The notes under the pieces: model-generated
Database searches by the model: none
What the model was told of the DNA's origin: nothing
Seen by the model: only the letters and a program-made list of their open reading frames with translations
Translations under genes and position numbers: made by a program
Assembly: GCA_020025515.1 (NCBI GenBank)
Contig: JAHHRZ010000005.1
Coordinates: 56,424-120,423 of the forward strand
Source: Oscillospiraceae bacterium
GTDB taxonomy: Bacteria; Bacillota; Clostridia; Oscillospirales; Oscillospiraceae
Direction: 5' to 3'
Length of the DNA: 64,000 bases
Shown here: positions 23,963-32,332 of the stretch, piece by piece
Numbering within the stretch: position 1 is the stretch's first letter
Layout of the letters: each line of letters starts with the position of its first letter

Positions 23963-24202
23963 TTAAACTTCTTTATACATGGCGGCAGCATCGTCTTTGC
24001 GGACGGTTTCTGCTACCATGAGGACCTCTACGGCCAAGGTTCGACCGCCCAGATTGATTTCCAGACGGTCCCCTACTTTTACATCGTAGGAGGCCTTGAC
24101 CACCCGGCCGTTGACGCTGATTCGGCCATTGTCACAGGCTTCATTGGCAATGGTGCGGCGTTTGATCAGGCGGGAGACTTTCAAATATTTATCCAGACGC
24201 AT
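23963..24202 (-). CDS. rqcP: S4-domain RNA-binding protein RqcP
   Basis: 79-residue single S4 domain protein of the RqcP/YabO type: MRLDKYLKVSRLIKRRTIANEACDNGRISVNG, then VKVGDRLEINLG. RqcP assists RqcH in adding C-terminal alanine tails to nascent chains on obstructed large ribosomal subunits. Start at 24202 is chosen because AAAGGAGA lies upstream between it and the hup stop codon, and because the domain begins MRLDKYL; a longer frame would begin before that site. Last gene of the recJ-rel run, next to hup and the spoVB-like gene, a neighbourhood conserved in Firmicutes. Confidence 0.9.
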   Translation of the reverse strand: MRLDKYLKVSRLIKRRTIANEACDNGRISVNGRVVKASYDVKVGDRLEINLGGRTLAVEVLMVAETVRKDDAAAMYKEV

Positions 24203-24216
24203 GGGAGAATCTCCTT

Positions 24217-24507
24217 TCATTTGGGACGAGGGTATTCTGCCACCGCTTCTATGAGATCCTTGCCGGCCTTAAACTGGGGGATCCGGGCGGCGGGGATCTG
24301 GGCGGGTTCGCCGGTGGCGGGATTGCGGCCCATCCGGGCGCAGCGGTTTTTGGTTTCAAAGGTGCCAAAGCCAACCAGCTGCACCTTATCTCCTTGGGAA
24401 AGAGCGGTGGCAATGGCTTCCAGCATAGCGTTGAGCGCCTTTTCGCTGTTCTTTTTTGTGAGGCCGGAGCCTTGGGCAATGGCGGATATCAATTCTGACT
24501 TGTTCAT
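24217..24507 (-). CDS. hup: DNA-binding protein HU
   Basis: 96-residue HU/IHF family nucleoid protein: MNKSELISAIAQGSGLTKKNSEKALNAML, FGTFETKNRCARMGRNPATGE (the DNA-intercalating beta-arm with its Pro) and FKAGKDL at the end. It bends and compacts DNA as a dimer. It begins 3 nt after the spoVB-like stop codon and ends 14 nt before rqcP. A six-residue C-terminal tail beyond the usual 90 residues contains RPK. Confidence 0.93.
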   Translation of the reverse strand: MNKSELISAIAQGSGLTKKNSEKALNAMLEAIATALSQGDKVQLVGFGTFETKNRCARMGRNPATGEPAQIPAARIPQFKAGKDLIEAVAEYPRPK

Positions 24508-24510
24508 AGC

Positions 24511-26121
24511 TTATTTACTGCCTTTTTGCCGAATTCTTAAAATGGCTGCAATCTTTTCCCCCTTGGGAAGGAGCATACAGTCTTCATAGGTAATGACATG
24601 CAGCACCATAACCATGAGAACATAAATCACAGCGGCTGCAAGCATGGGCAGGGCACACTGAATCAGTGCGCTGCCAGTCATTCCGGCCACCAGCGTCCAT
24701 ACGCCGAAGGTCACGGCACCCATACACAAGCTGGCAAGGAGGGGCCTAAACAGGTTCTTGAGTATTTTGGGGCTGTCTTTGAGCACCAGACGCATGGTGA
24801 ATAGGTTCAAAACCGTGATGGCCATGTAGCAGCACAGGGTTCCCATGGGGGCACCTTGAATGTTGATGGCAGGATTGCTCACCAGGATGTAGTTTACGAT
24901 GATTTTAACAATACCGCCTACAAACATATTGATGACGGGCAGATATACATGACCATGGGCCTGCATGATGGAGTTGGTAAGCAGCACAATGCTGTTGAAG
25001 ACGACGCACGGACCCAAAACAGACAGAAGCTTTGAGGCGATAGACAGACTCTCCCCGGAGTAACCCCGAAGCAGTGCCATAATGGGCTGGGAAATAACAG
25101 CCAGACCAATGGCGCAGGGCAGGGTAATCAGAGCCGTGACACGGATGGCAGATTCTTCAATGGTCTTGGCTCCAGCGTGACGGCGCAGGGTAATCTGCTC
25201 CGTAATAGCAGGCAGGACACTGATGGTAATGGGGGTGATGAGTGCGCAGGGAAGATTGAAAATGGTCTGCGCAAAATTATAGATCCCCTTCAGTTCATCG
25301 GCTTCACGCTGAAGAAAGCCGGCAGGGCCGGTGAGCTGCGCCATAACCACCTTTGCATCAATTAGAGTGATGATCTGCAGTCCGGCAGAGCCTACGGTAA
25401 TGGGAATGGCGATTGCCAGAAGCTTTTTTGCGGTGGTGGCACGGGAGTAGAGGGTGCCGCCCTCCAGAGGGAAATCATTCTTTTGACAGTGGTATGCATA
25501 GCCCATATAGAGCACAGCCAAAAGGGCGCCCAGAGTGACGCCGAAAATGGCACCGCCTGCTGCCAGACTGGTGTTATTCCAGACCTTCATAATGAAGAAG
25601 GCCAGACCCAGACCTACAAACAGCTTGCAGATTGCCTCAATGACCTGACTGACGGAGGTAGGGCGCATATTGCTCTGTCCCTGAAAGAAGCCACGCAGAG
25701 CCGAGGACTGGCACATGAGAATAGAAGCAGGACCCAGCGCTGCAATGGCAGCCCAGGAATTTGGGGAGTTCATAAAGTTGGCCAGTTGGTGGCTGAAGAA
25801 GGTCATTAAAATGGTACCTGCCGCCCCGAGGAACAGAAATATGTACCGGGCAACCTGATAGGTGCGTTTGATCTGACCGTAGTTGCCAAGACTTGCAGAT
25901 TCTGCGATCATACGGCTCAGAGCCACAGGCAGACCGGCGGTGGAAATCATCAAAAGGACGGAATAAATATCATAGGCGGTGTTGAAATAGCCGAACCCTG
26001 CGTCGCCGATAATACTGCCCAGGGGGATCTTATACAGCGCACCGATGATTTTTACAATGATGGTTGCCGCAGCCAGGAGCGCTGCACCATGGAGGAAGCT
26101 TTGCTTTTTATTAGATGTCAA
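24511..26121 (-). CDS. SpoVB/MurJ-like polysaccharide flippase
   Basis: 536-residue multidrug/oligosaccharidyl-lipid/polysaccharide (MOP) exporter with about 14 membrane segments. The N-terminus LLAAATIIVKIIGALYKIPLG is typical of SpoVB/YtgP-type flippases, which move lipid II or related glycolipids across the membrane; SpoVB itself acts in spore cortex synthesis. Position next to hup and rqcP matches the yabM-yabN-yabO region of Bacillus, here without the MazG-like gene. The start is a TTG (26121-26119) preceded by AAGGA; no better ATG is in frame. Whether the role is sporulation or vegetative wall growth cannot be read here. Confidence 0.85.
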   Translation of the reverse strand: MTSNKKQSFLHGAALLAAATIIVKIIGALYKIPLGSIIGDAGFGYFNTAYDIYSVLLMISTAGLPVALSRMIAESASLGNYGQIKRTYQVARYIFLFLGAAGTILMTFFSHQLANFMNSPNSWAAIAALGPASILMCQSSALRGFFQGQSNMRPTSVSQVIEAICKLFVGLGLAFFIMKVWNNTSLAAGGAIFGVTLGALLAVLYMGYAYHCQKNDFPLEGGTLYSRATTAKKLLAIAIPITVGSAGLQIITLIDAKVVMAQLTGPAGFLQREADELKGIYNFAQTIFNLPCALITPITISVLPAITEQITLRRHAGAKTIEESAIRVTALITLPCAIGLAVISQPIMALLRGYSGESLSIASKLLSVLGPCVVFNSIVLLTNSIMQAHGHVYLPVINMFVGGIVKIIVNYILVSNPAINIQGAPMGTLCCYMAITVLNLFTMRLVLKDSPKILKNLFRPLLASLCMGAVTFGVWTLVAGMTGSALIQCALPMLAAAVIYVLMVMVLHVITYEDCMLLPKGEKIAAILRIRQKGSK

Positions 26122-26150
26122 GTAGAGTCCTTCTTTCTGATGAGGGAATG

Positions 26151-27479
26151 TTATGATTCTGATTTGACAGGAGTAAAGACCTTGTCGATGGCATATTCCG
26201 CCAATTCCCGAACTACTTCGTCCAGGTCAATGGTGGTGAACTTGCCGCCGGCATAGAGTATTTTACCGCGAACCATAGTTAAGGCTACATCAGAGCCGTG
26301 AGCAGAATAGACCAGACTGGAAAGAATATTATGACTTGGCATCAGATGAGGAGCAGTGAAGTCTACCAGAATCAGGTCGGCATCCATTCCCACCTTCAGC
26401 ATACCGCAGGAGTCCTGACGGCCCTGCGCTCTTGCGCCGCAGACAGTGGCCATCATCAGGCTGGCCTGAGGCGGCATGACGGAAGGATCTCCGGTACGCT
26501 GTTTTTCCAGAAGTCCGAGAAGCTTCATTTCCTCAAACAGATCGAGATTGTTGTTGCTTGCGGCGGAATCCGTGCCAAGGGCCACATTCATGCCGGACTT
26601 TACCAGCTCCATCACGGGAGCGGCGCCGGAGGCAAACTTCATGCCGGAGACGGGACAGCATACCGCAGAGGCCTTTCTCTTGGCAAGCAGAAGTCTGTCT
26701 TCTTCCTCCAGGTGCGCACAGCCTGCGGCGGTAGCGGAAACGCCGAAAATCCCGTGGCAATCCAGAAGGGCGGCAGAGGAAAGACCGGTGCGATCCTGGC
26801 AGGATGTCTCTTCTTCCTTGGTTTCTGCCAGATGGAGCTGGATTCCCAACCCCTGCTCCCGGGCGTAGGCAGACAGAGGCTCCCAAAGACGGTAATTTCC
26901 GGTGTATTCTCCCTGAAGACCTGCATCAATGCGGATTCTGCCATGGTCGTAGTTGTGCCACTTTTCCACCAGCTCCCGGAAGCTTTTGCAGGCGGGATCT
27001 GTTTCAAAGTCAAAATCCTGACTTTCATCTGCAAAAAGAGACAGAGGCGGGGCAATGTTTGCCTTGAGTCCGGCATCTGCAACAGCCTGGGCGGTGACTT
27101 CCCCAAAGGCGAACAGGTCAGATACAGAGGTTACGCCAAAGCGGATGCACTCAGCCAGTGCCAGGGTAATACCGGCTTTGGCAGCACGGCTGTCCATGAG
27201 GTCGGTTCTGGGGAACACATAGTCCTGAAGCCACTGGCCGGGGCCGCAGTCCTCGGCGGCACCCCGCAGGAGGCTCAAAGCCAGATGGGTGTGGCAGTTG
27301 ATAAGACCGGGCATCACCACCATTCCTGTGCCGTCGATGATTTTTTCGGGCGCCTCCTTAGGCGGCTCTTTGCTGATGTAGGAAATTTTGGTGCCGGTTA
27401 CGCCAAGATAGGCGGAAAACAGCACATGCATCGCCTCGTCCATGGTGACGATGCTCACATTGGAAAAGAGAATATCCAT
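26151..27479 (-). CDS. Amidohydrolase of the MTA/SAH deaminase type
   Basis: 442-residue metal-dependent amidohydrolase of the AtzA/TrzN/MtaD group. Metal ligands by family: His63 and His65 in NCHTHLA, a His in IQLHLAETKEE, a His in GCAHLEEED and the Asp in LGTDSAASNNNLD. Closest by motif to 5-methylthioadenosine/S-adenosylhomocysteine deaminases, which deaminate the adenine of SAH or MTA; other cytosine/guanine deaminases of the group are possible. The start at 27479 (MDILFSNVS) follows AAGGAG at 6 nt; a longer frame would begin before that site. Co-oriented with hemZ, 28 nt away. A demand for SAH recycling would fit a methyl-transferring organism. Confidence 0.82.
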   Translation of the reverse strand: MDILFSNVSIVTMDEAMHVLFSAYLGVTGTKISYISKEPPKEAPEKIIDGTGMVVMPGLINCHTHLALSLLRGAAEDCGPGQWLQDYVFPRTDLMDSRAAKAGITLALAECIRFGVTSVSDLFAFGEVTAQAVADAGLKANIAPPLSLFADESQDFDFETDPACKSFRELVEKWHNYDHGRIRIDAGLQGEYTGNYRLWEPLSAYAREQGLGIQLHLAETKEEETSCQDRTGLSSAALLDCHGIFGVSATAAGCAHLEEEDRLLLAKRKASAVCCPVSGMKFASGAAPVMELVKSGMNVALGTDSAASNNNLDLFEEMKLLGLLEKQRTGDPSVMPPQASLMMATVCGARAQGRQDSCGMLKVGMDADLILVDFTAPHLMPSHNILSSLVYSAHGSDVALTMVRGKILYAGGKFTTIDLDEVVRELAEYAIDKVFTPVKSES

Positions 27480-27507
27480 GAAATTGCTCCTTGCACAAAT
27501 TGGAAAA

Positions 27508-28980
27508 TTACAGAGAGGGATCTGCGTCAAATTGCTCCATCCGGGCGAAAAGCTGGGCTTTTTCCTTCAGAAGAGCAGGGCCCCGCTCAATATACTGCTG
27601 GGGGAATTTGGGGTTGGGGAATCGCTCCAGTCTGCCATTGGGCAGATTGACCTTGCTCATGGCGCCGCCGCCCAGAGCCAGAATGGAGTGTACTTCTTCC
27701 ATCATGTAGATATTATACAGGCATTGGCTTCCGGGCTTGCACCAGCCTACATTCTCAAAACTGCCGGACATATACTTCTGGCGGTAGAGGTAGTAGGGCA
27801 CATAGCCCAGAGAATGCAGATAGGCATTGGAAAACTCCACCATCCGACCCACCTCGCAGGCACTGGGAAGACCCTCGGTGTGCCCATAGAGGTCGGCCCC
27901 TTTTTTGATGGCCAAGGTGTGGACCGTGATGTTTTCCGGGCCCATGGCTGCAACGGCTTCCAAAGATGCCTTGAATCCTTCATAGCTGTCACCGGGCAGT
28001 CCTGCAATGAGGTCCATGTTGATTTCCCGAAAGCCTGCCTGTCTTGCCATCTGGAAAGCGGAAGGGATTTGGGCGGCTGTATGGCGGCGGCCGCAGCGGC
28101 GCAGAACCGTGTCATCCATGGTCTGAGGATTGATGCTGACACGGCGGGCACCGTTTTTATAGATGACATCCAGCTTTTCCTGATCCAGGGTATCGGGACG
28201 CCCGGCTTCTACGGTGTACTCCAAACAGCGGGACAGATCAAAGTGGGCGTTCACCGCCTGCATGAGCCGGTTCAGCTGCTGGGCAGACAGAGTGGTGGGA
28301 GTACCGCCTCCGATATACAGTGTACGAATATGGCGGCCGGAACTTTCCAACATCTGTCCGACTCCTTCGATTTCCATAAGAAGGGTCTGCAAGAATGGTT
28401 CCAAAAGCTTTCCTGCGCCTCCGATCGAGGCACTGACAAAGCTGCAATAGGCGCATCGGGTGGGGCAGAAGGGAATTCCGATATATACGGATATGTCCTT
28501 GCTGTCCAACAAGGAAGCAGCCTCTACCGTGGCTTGGGAGGCGGCAATGCACAGGTCCCGCCGGGCAGGGCTGACAAAATAGACATCCTTCATAAGCTTT
28601 TGGGCGGATTTCACAGTACCGCCTTCCAGAAGGTGTTTGGTTGTGATTTTTGTGGGGCGGACACCGGACAAGGCACCCCAGGCGGGGGCCGCAGGCAGGT
28701 GGGGCAGGGCAGCAAAGTAGTAGCTCTGCTGAAGAATCCTGCGGCGCATCTGCACGGTTTCTTCCTGCGCCTTTAACCGGCGAACGGCCCGGGTCTGCTT
28801 GCCGTGGAACCGAATGGTGGTAATGGCGGAAAGCCAGGTGTTACCCCTATGCAGGGTGGATACGGCTCCATCTTCGGAGAACGGCGCCTCCGCAGGCTCC
28901 ATGGGTTCCAGGGGAAACAGGGCAAGCTGCAGCTGTTCCACGGCATAGCGATCTTCATGACCGGAAAGAAGAAGCTTCAT
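27508..28980 (-). CDS. hemZ: HemZ, coproporphyrinogen dehydrogenase-type radical SAM protein
   Basis: 490-residue radical SAM protein of the HemN/HemZ group. The cluster motif is Cys172, Cys176, Cys179 in FCPTRCAYCS, followed by YIGGGTPTTL and EAGRPDTLD. An N-terminal extension of about 165 residues is typical of HemZ rather than HemN or HemW. HemZ is annotated as an oxygen-independent coproporphyrinogen III dehydrogenase; many members may act as heme chaperones. No other heme genes are near. The ATG overlaps the stop codon of the upstream MBL hydrolase by 4 nt (ATGA), so translation is coupled. Confidence 0.88.
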   Translation of the reverse strand: MKLLLSGHEDRYAVEQLQLALFPLEPMEPAEAPFSEDGAVSTLHRGNTWLSAITTIRFHGKQTRAVRRLKAQEETVQMRRRILQQSYYFAALPHLPAAPAWGALSGVRPTKITTKHLLEGGTVKSAQKLMKDVYFVSPARRDLCIAASQATVEAASLLDSKDISVYIGIPFCPTRCAYCSFVSASIGGAGKLLEPFLQTLLMEIEGVGQMLESSGRHIRTLYIGGGTPTTLSAQQLNRLMQAVNAHFDLSRCLEYTVEAGRPDTLDQEKLDVIYKNGARRVSINPQTMDDTVLRRCGRRHTAAQIPSAFQMARQAGFREINMDLIAGLPGDSYEGFKASLEAVAAMGPENITVHTLAIKKGADLYGHTEGLPSACEVGRMVEFSNAYLHSLGYVPYYLYRQKYMSGSFENVGWCKPGSQCLYNIYMMEEVHSILALGGGAMSKVNLPNGRLERFPNPKFPQQYIERGPALLKEKAQLFARMEQFDADPSL

Positions 28981-29582
28981 TCTGCCATCGCCTCCAGAAG
29001 GTAGGGGTTTTGTGCTCGCTCTGCTTTCAGGGTAGTATGGGGGCCGTGGCCGGGATAGGCAGGACCGTCATAGGGGAGATTGCCCAGAGATTTCAGGGAA
29101 GCTGTCATGCTGGCAGGATCTCCGCCGGGCAGATCGGTTCTGCCGCAGGAGCGGGCAAAAAGAGTGTCGCCTACAAACAGCGCGTCGTCGGTCAGGAAGC
29201 ACACGGAGCCGGGGGTGTGACCGGGGGTGTGCAGCACCTGAATGGTAAGCCCGGCCAGATTCAAACTATCTCCCTCTTCCAGAAGGTCGGTGGGGTTCAA
29301 AGGACCGGCGGTAAGTGCCTGAGGCAGACTCAGATCAGCCCCGTGGAGATATACGGGACATTGGGCTAGGGATTGCAGCTCCTTGACACCACCCACATGG
29401 TCGAAGTGACCGTGGGTCAGCAAAATGGCCTCCACAGTGAGCCCCAGTTCCTTTGCTTTTTCCAAAGCTTTGGCCCCGTCTCCACCGGGGTCGATGACGG
29501 CACAGCCGGTGCTGTCATCAGACCGGATCAGATAGCAGTTGGTGCCATAGATGCCCAGATTTAACATATCAATTTTAGTCAT
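28977..29582 (-). CDS. MBL-fold metallo-hydrolase (glyoxalase II-like)
   Basis: 201-residue metallo-beta-lactamase fold hydrolase. The di-metal motif is His57-x-His59-x-Asp61-His62 in LLTHGHFDHVGG; further ligands lie in HTPGHTPGSV, FVGDTLF and the C-terminal PGHG. The family hydrolyses thioesters such as S-lactoylglutathione, but members without glutathione metabolism have unknown substrates. RBS AAGGAAA precedes the ATG. Position between dtd and hemZ, after rel, is a common Firmicutes order. It overlaps hemZ by 4 nt. Confidence 0.9.
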   Translation of the reverse strand: MTKIDMLNLGIYGTNCYLIRSDDSTGCAVIDPGGDGAKALEKAKELGLTVEAILLTHGHFDHVGGVKELQSLAQCPVYLHGADLSLPQALTAGPLNPTDLLEEGDSLNLAGLTIQVLHTPGHTPGSVCFLTDDALFVGDTLFARSCGRTDLPGGDPASMTASLKSLGNLPYDGPAYPGHGPHTTLKAERAQNPYLLEAMAE

Positions 29583-29610
29583 AATATTGTTTCCTTAAAA
29601 AGAAATGTGA

Positions 29611-30078
29611 TTATTTCCGGCGTGGTTCTTCCATCAGCTGTTCGGTGTCCAGCAGGAGGGTGACAGGGCCGTCATTGACGGAGGCTACCTTCATATCTGC
29701 ACCGAATTCGCCGTGCTGCGGGGGGAATCCCGCTTCCTGACATAGGGCAAGGAACCGCTCATACATGGCTCTGCCCAGATCGGGAGGGGCGGCTTCCGTA
29801 AAGCTGGGACGGCGGCCCTTGCGGCAGTTTCCATAGAGGGTGAATTGACTGACCACCAGGACACTGCCGCCTACCTGCTCCAATCCCAGATTCATTTTTC
29901 CGTTCTCATCTTCAAAGACCCGAAGCCCCAGAATCTTGTCCACCAGATATTTGCAATGGGATTCGGTATCCTGAGGGCCGACTCCCAGGAGAATGAGAAA
30001 TCCTTTTTCAATTTGACCGTTGCACACTCCGTCAATGGTGACACTGGCGGAGGTCACACGGGTAACAACTGCTCTCAT
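29611..30078 (-). CDS. dtd: D-aminoacyl-tRNA deacylase
   Basis: 155-residue DTD that hydrolyses D-amino acids (and glycine) mischarged on tRNA. The active-site motifs are present: VVSQFTLYGNCRKGRRPSF (SQFTL) and the cross-subunit Gly-cisPro in NDGPVTLLL. Start at 30078 (MRAVVTRV) follows TGGAGG at 10 nt; an ATG three codons upstream is poorly placed. Next to rel, as in many Firmicutes. Confidence 0.94.
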   Translation of the reverse strand: MRAVVTRVTSASVTIDGVCNGQIEKGFLILLGVGPQDTESHCKYLVDKILGLRVFEDENGKMNLGLEQVGGSVLVVSQFTLYGNCRKGRRPSFTEAAPPDLGRAMYERFLALCQEAGFPPQHGEFGADMKVASVNDGPVTLLLDTEQLMEEPRRK

Positions 30079-30123
30079 AGGGGACAAACCTCCAAATTAT
30101 GATAAAGTGTTGTACAGGCCTTA

Positions 30124-32328
30124 TCAGGTCTGCCCTCTTCTGGCTCCGACCACATCCTTGATGTTCAGGAGCTTGCTGAGAATGGTGTTGAGCTGCTGCA
30201 CATCCTTGACTTCAAAGGACACGGTGAAGGTACTGTGTCCTCCGGGCAGGTCCCGGCCGGAAAGCTCCTTCACCCGAACCCGGGCAGAGGTCATCACCGT
30301 GGCCACATCCAGAAGCAGACCGCCTCTGGTGTTGCAGTCCAGCTCCACCGTGGTGGTAAAGGGCTGTCCATCGTTCTGCGCCCAGTGCACGGACACCCAA
30401 CGGTCTGCCTGGCTGGGGTTGCGATGGATATAATTGGGGCAGTCGGCTCGGTGGACAGACACGCCGTAGCCCTTGGTGATATAGCCGATGATGGGATCTC
30501 CCGGCACAGGGGTGCAGCACTTGGCAAACTTAATCATGCACGATTCGATATCATCCACAATCACCCCATTGACACTGTGGCGGTTTTTGCCGGGGTCCCC
30601 GGAGTCGGAAGCGGGTTTCAGATGGGCAATAGGCTCCTTGCCGCAGGAAGTGGGATTCTCGATTCCCTTTGTATACTTCAGAAGCTCGTCACGGATTCTG
30701 CCCACGGCCTTCACGGCGGTGAGGCCGCCATATCCGATGGCGGCGTACATATCGTCCAGGCAATCAAAGCTCAGCTTTTTCAGCAGTGTGGGCAAAAGCT
30801 CATCGATGGTGAGAAGCGTAGGACTGAAGCCGGAACGGCGAAGCTCTCCTTCAAAGCTGGCTTTGCCGTGGACGATGTTCTCTTCCCGCTTTTCTCTTTT
30901 GAACCACTGCTTGATTTTAGAGCGGGCCTGATTGCTCTTGCAAATGGCCAGCCAGTCACGGCTGGGACCCTTGGCGTTTTTGGCGGTGATGATTTCCACA
31001 ATATCGCCATTGTGGAGGACGGCATCAAAGTTGGCAATGCGGTTGTTGATTTTGGCGCCTACCATGGCATTGCCCACACCGGAGTGAATGGCATAGGCAA
31101 AGTCGATGGGAGTGGACTCGGCAGGCAGATTGATGACATTTCCCTTTGGGGTAAAGACAAAGACCTCGTCATTGAACATGTCAATCTTGAGGTTGTGGAC
31201 ATAATCTTCAGCATCGGTGTCCTGCTGGCTTTCCAGCAGGCGGCGAACCCACTCGAAGCTTTTTTCCTCCCCGCTGCCAACCCCGCGCTGCTTATATTTC
31301 CAGTGAGCAGCAATGCCGTATTCTGCGGTGTGGTGCATGTCCCAGGTACGGATCTGCACTTCAAAGGGAATGCCCTGGGTGCCGATGACGGTGGTGTGCA
31401 GGCTCTGGTACATATTGGGCTTGGGGGTAGAAATATAGTCCTTGAATCGGCCGGGAACCAGGTTGAACAGGTCGTGGACATGGCCCAGAACATTGTAGCA
31501 GTCGGGAATGGTATCCACAATGACACGGAATGCATACAGATCATACAGCTCGTCCATGCTCTTGTGCTGGTCATTCATTTTCCGGTATATGGAGTAGACA
31601 TGCTTGATCCGCCCGTAGATGGTGCCGTGAATGCCCACAGAGGAGAGCCGGGTGGTGATCTGGGTCTGAATGGATTTCATAAATTGATTGGATTCTTCCT
31701 CATGGGCCTTGAGGTAGTCCATGATCTTGGCATAGCCATCGGGGTCCAGATACTGCAAGCTGGTATCTTCCAGCTCCCATTTGATTTTTTGGATACCCAG
31801 ACGGTGGGCCAGGGGGGCATAGATATCCATGGTTTCCATGGACTTGGAAATCTGCTTTTGAGGGGTCTGAAACTGCATGGTCCGGGTGTTGTGGAGCCGG
31901 TCGGCAATTTTAATCAGAACCACACGGATGTCCTTGCTCATTGCCATGAACATCTTGCGCAGATTTTCCATCTGCTGTTCTTCCAGAGTGGAGTATTCCA
32001 CACGAGTCAGCTTAGTGACGCCCTCTACCAGTTCGGCCACCGTGGGGCTGAATAGACTGGCAATTTCGTCATGAGAAGAAGAGGTATCTTCAATACAGTC
32101 GTGAAGCAGCGCACCCAAAATGGCGTCGGTGTCCAGACCCATCTCGGCTACGATCTCAGCCACGGCCAGAGGGTGGATGATATAGGGGGAGCCGTCCTTG
32201 CGCAGCTGCCCTTCATGCTGGGCCTGGGCATAGCGCACGGCACGGTCAATGAGAGGCATATCCGCTCCCGGCATGTATTTTAAAATGGTGCGGCGCATGG
32301 ATTCATAATGATCCGCAAAAGTTTCCAT
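30124..32328 (-). CDS. relA: Bifunctional (p)ppGpp synthase/hydrolase Rel
   Basis: 734-residue long RelA/SpoT homologue that makes and degrades the alarmone (p)ppGpp. Hydrolase domain: His52 in IIHPL and HD at 76-77 in LLHDCIEDT. Synthetase domain: YGRIKHVYSIYRKM (about 238-251) and the RFKD at 294-297, the RxKD form that marks bifunctional rather than synthase-only enzymes. Then TGS (about 395-455), a helical and zinc-finger region (CCTPVPGD near 610), and the C-terminal ACT domain. With both catalytic sites intact it should be the main stringent-response enzyme. 4 nt separate it from recJ. AAGGAAGG precedes the ATG. Confidence 0.96.
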   Translation of the reverse strand: METFADHYESMRRTILKYMPGADMPLIDRAVRYAQAQHEGQLRKDGSPYIIHPLAVAEIVAEMGLDTDAILGALLHDCIEDTSSSHDEIASLFSPTVAELVEGVTKLTRVEYSTLEEQQMENLRKMFMAMSKDIRVVLIKIADRLHNTRTMQFQTPQKQISKSMETMDIYAPLAHRLGIQKIKWELEDTSLQYLDPDGYAKIMDYLKAHEEESNQFMKSIQTQITTRLSSVGIHGTIYGRIKHVYSIYRKMNDQHKSMDELYDLYAFRVIVDTIPDCYNVLGHVHDLFNLVPGRFKDYISTPKPNMYQSLHTTVIGTQGIPFEVQIRTWDMHHTAEYGIAAHWKYKQRGVGSGEEKSFEWVRRLLESQQDTDAEDYVHNLKIDMFNDEVFVFTPKGNVINLPAESTPIDFAYAIHSGVGNAMVGAKINNRIANFDAVLHNGDIVEIITAKNAKGPSRDWLAICKSNQARSKIKQWFKREKREENIVHGKASFEGELRRSGFSPTLLTIDELLPTLLKKLSFDCLDDMYAAIGYGGLTAVKAVGRIRDELLKYTKGIENPTSCGKEPIAHLKPASDSGDPGKNRHSVNGVIVDDIESCMIKFAKCCTPVPGDPIIGYITKGYGVSVHRADCPNYIHRNPSQADRWVSVHWAQNDGQPFTTTVELDCNTRGGLLLDVATVMTSARVRVKELSGRDLPGGHSTFTVSFEVKDVQQLNTILSKLLNIKDVVGARRGQT

Positions 32329-32332
32329 AGAA

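Noticed and set aside
26298..28776. Long plus-strand frames opposite the deaminase and hemZ genes
   Set aside because: Antisense shadows of genes with intact catalytic motifs; no ribosome sites.
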